Assembly (NCBI GenBank): GCA_009469665.1
Contig: SSTB01000269.1
Location: 1 to 7,878 of the forward strand
DNA from: Azonexaceae bacterium
GTDB taxonomy: Bacteria; Pseudomonadota; Gammaproteobacteria; Burkholderiales; Rhodocyclaceae
Reading direction: 5' to 3'
DNA length: 7,878 bases
In this document: in pieces, positions 6,147-7,878 of the stretch
How the letters are laid out: each line of letters starts with the position of its first letter
Position numbering within the stretch: the stretch's first letter is position 1
Position numbers and translations under genes: made by a program
Notes under the pieces: model-generated
The model's database searches: none
The model's input: the letters and a program-made list of their open reading frames with translations, nothing else
Told to the model about the DNA's origin: nothing

Positions 6147-7878
6147 TTGGCACTGAACGTTCTTGGGCTCTCCGGCGCACTGACCCACGATCCATCAGCC
6201 GCGCTCTACGTCGATGGTCTCCTGGTCGCGGCGGCGGAAGAAGAGCGGTTCGTCCGCGACAAGCATGCCAAGAACCGCATGCCCTATGAAGCGGCCAAGT
6301 TCTGTCTCGAATTTGCCGGCCTGAGGCCCAAGGACATCGGCGTGGTGGCCATTCCTTACGCGCCCATTCCGCTCTCTGACAAGGCCCGCTGGCACTATGC
6401 CTGCCGCTACTGGTATGCGCCGGATCGGGCACTGGACGCGATCTTCGCCGGCAACCGCCGCTATGCCCGCTACCGCAAGCGCATCGAGTGGTGTCTGGCG
6501 CAATTGGGCTTCGATCTGAAGCAGACCGAGATCGTCCCGGTGGAGCACCACCTGAGCCACGCGGCCAGTGCCTACTACTGCTCTGGATTCCGGGAGAAGA
6601 CCGCCATTCTGGGCATTGACGGCAAGGGCGAATATGCGACGACCTTCTTCGGCTACGGCGAGCACGGCCGCATCCACAAGATCAAGGAATTCTACGATCC
6701 GGACTCCCTGGGCGGGCTCTACGGCGCTCTGACCGAGTATCTCGGTTTCGAGATGCTCGACGGGGAGTACAAGGTCATGGGCATGGCGCCCTACGGCAAT
6801 CCTGACAAGTACGACTTCTCCCGCCTGGCCAGCTTCGAGAATGGCGAACTGGTGGTCAATACCGAGTACGCCAACGTGATCGGCTTCCGACGCTACAAGG
6901 AAAAGGGCAAGGGCTACTACTTCTCCCCCAAGTTGATCGATTGGCTGGGCCCCATGCGGCATGGCGACATCGCCGACGACCCCTACATCCATTACGCAGC
7001 CAGCATGCAGAAGCTCTTCGAGGATCTATCTCTGAAGATGATGGACCACTATCTGGGGGACATCCTGCGGGAGACCGGCCGTCTGGCCTTCGCCGGGGGC
7101 GGAGCCCTCAACGTGAAGCTCAACCAGAAGATCATCGCCCGGCCGGAGTTGAAGGAACTGTTCGTCCAGCCCGCTTCCGGTGACGCGGGGACCGCAATCG
7201 GCGCTGCCGCCTACGTTTCTGTGCAGCGGGGCGTCCCGGTGGAGAAGATGGAGCACGTCTACCTGGGGCCCGCCTACAGCAACGAGGATGTCATTGCCGC
7301 CTGTGTCCGCCACCCGTCGGCCCCCCGTTGGGAGCGCATCCCCGACGGCGATCGGGAAGTCCCCAGGCGCATCGCCCGGCTCCTGGCTGACGGCGATCCG
7401 GTGGCCTGGTTCCAGGGGCGCATGGAATTCGGTCCCCGAGCCCTTGGCGGGCGTTCGATCGTCGGCTGTCCTAGCGTTCCCGGGGTCGCCGACCGCATCA
7501 ACGAGCAGATCAAGTTTCGCGAGCGCTGGCGTCCGTTCTGTCCCAGCATGCTCGACCGGGTAGGGCCCCAAATGCTGGGCAGTGATCATCCCGCACCCTT
7601 CATGACCTTCACCTTCGAGGTGTCCGAGGAATGGAAAAGCCGCGTGCCGGAAGTGGTGCACGAGGATGGCACTTCCCGCGCCCAGGTCCTGAAGCGCGAA
7701 TTCAATCCGCGTTACTACGACCTCATGGTCGAACTCGAACGCCTGACCGGCAACGGCGTCGTCCTCAACACCTCCCTCAACCGCCGTGGCGAACCCATGA
7801 TCTGCTCGCCCACCGACGCGCTCAACATGTTCTTCGGCTCGGATCTGCGGGTTCTGATCATGGAGGATATTCTGGTGA
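6147..7878 (+). CDS. NodU/CmcH-family O-carbamoyltransferase (3' end beyond window)
   Basis: The frame stays open for 577 codons from TTG at 6147 to the window edge. Family members run about 570-600 residues, so only a few C-terminal residues are missing. They transfer carbamoyl from carbamoyl phosphate, via carbamoyl-adenylate, to a hydroxyl on a sugar or antibiotic. Residues 1-34 give the characteristic LGLSGALTHDPSAAL...DG...AAAEEERF opening. The metal site is EHHLSHA (His134, His135, His138). DGKGEY starts at Asp158, GEYKVMGMAPYG covers 206-217, and GGGALN starts at 317. The C-terminal YrdC-like domain has FGPRALGGRSI (428-438), RWRPFCPSML, and NTSLNRRGEP near the end. The N-terminal motif lies upstream of the first in-frame ATG, confirming the TTG start. 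Beside an LPS kinase homologue, the likely acceptor is a core heptose or other LPS sugar, as for WapO of Pseudomonas aeruginosa; this is inference. The TGA formed by the last three bases is out of frame. Confidence 0.92.
   Translation, partial: MALNVLGLSGALTHDPSAALYVDGLLVAAAEEERFVRDKHAKNRMPYEAAKFCLEFAGLRPKDIGVVAIPYAPIPLSDKARWHYACRYWYAPDRALDAIFAGNRRYARYRKRIEWCLAQLGFDLKQTEIVPVEHHLSHAASAYYCSGFREKTAILGIDGKGEYATTFFGYGEHGRIHKIKEFYDPDSLGGLYGALTEYLGFEMLDGEYKVMGMAPYGNPDKYDFSRLASFENGELVVNTEYANVIGFRRYKEKGKGYYFSPKLIDWLGPMRHGDIADDPYIHYAASMQKLFEDLSLKMMDHYLGDILRETGRLAFAGGGALNVKLNQKIIARPELKELFVQPASGDAGTAIGAAAYVSVQRGVPVEKMEHVYLGPAYSNEDVIAACVRHPSAPRWERIPDGDREVPRRIARLLADGDPVAWFQGRMEFGPRALGGRSIVGCPSVPGVADRINEQIKFRERWRPFCPSMLDRVGPQMLGSDHPAPFMTFTFEVSEEWKSRVPEVVHEDGTSRAQVLKREFNPRYYDLMVELERLTGNGVVLNTSLNRRGEPMICSPTDALNMFFGSDLRVLIMEDILV

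Noticed and set aside
6195..6992. 265-codon minus-strand open frame, and a similar one at 7026-7661
   Set aside because: Both are antisense to the carbamoyltransferase, which is supported along its whole length by family motifs.
7876..7878. TGA at the very end of the window as the stop of the carbamoyltransferase
   Set aside because: The reading frame runs CTG (7872-7874), GTG (7875-7877), then A. The TGA is one base out of frame, so the gene continues past the window.

Overview
This is a high-GC stretch of bacterial chromosome, and the gene content is Gram-negative: a lipid A-type acyltransferase, an LPS-kinase-family protein, and a periplasmic binding protein with a Sec signal peptide. Family resemblance and codon use suggest a betaproteobacterium, perhaps Rhodocyclales-like. 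That placement is inference, because no marker gene is present. Six protein-coding genes account for almost all of the window. Both end genes run off the edges. I see no tRNA, rRNA, CRISPR array, insertion sequence or phage gene.

Layout. (A) 1-1728, minus strand: a membrane-bound PAS sensor histidine kinase, cut at its C-terminal side by the window start just after the ATPase core. (B) 1729-1806: a short AT-rich divergent intergenic region. (C) 1807-3045, plus strand: a secreted branched-chain-amino-acid-type (Peripla_BP_6) substrate-binding protein with no transporter permease or ATPase gene in view. (D) 3065-4210, minus strand: a class V PLP-dependent aminotransferase-fold enzyme (isopenicillin N epimerase/EgtE/cysteine desulfurase-like), convergent with C. 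(E) 4211-4485: a non-coding divergent region holding a long bulged inverted repeat and possible promoter elements. (F) 4486-7878, plus strand: a three-gene envelope cassette. It comprises an LpxL/HtrB-type acyltransferase, an InaA/WaaP-type LPS kinase-like protein (8-nt gap, with the Shine-Dalgarno overlapping the upstream stop), and, after an 81-nt gap, a NodU/CmcH-family carbamoyltransferase. The last gene starts at TTG and is cut within its last codons by the window end.

How the genes may work together. Blocks A and C look like a sensing pair: a periplasmic binding protein beside a sensor kinase with a helical periplasmic domain, reminiscent in principle of TorT/TorS. Block F looks like part of a lipopolysaccharide core or lipid A decoration locus combining acylation, phosphorylation and carbamoylation. 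It resembles the Pseudomonas aeruginosa core locus, where kinases of this type and a carbamoyltransferase (WapO) lie together. Block D is an apparent bystander of unknown substrate.

The families are mostly familiar. The points most worth a second look are the orphan binding protein/kinase pairing, the TTG start of the carbamoyltransferase, the non-canonical catalytic loop of the LPS kinase homologue, and the unexplained inverted repeat at 4331-4366.
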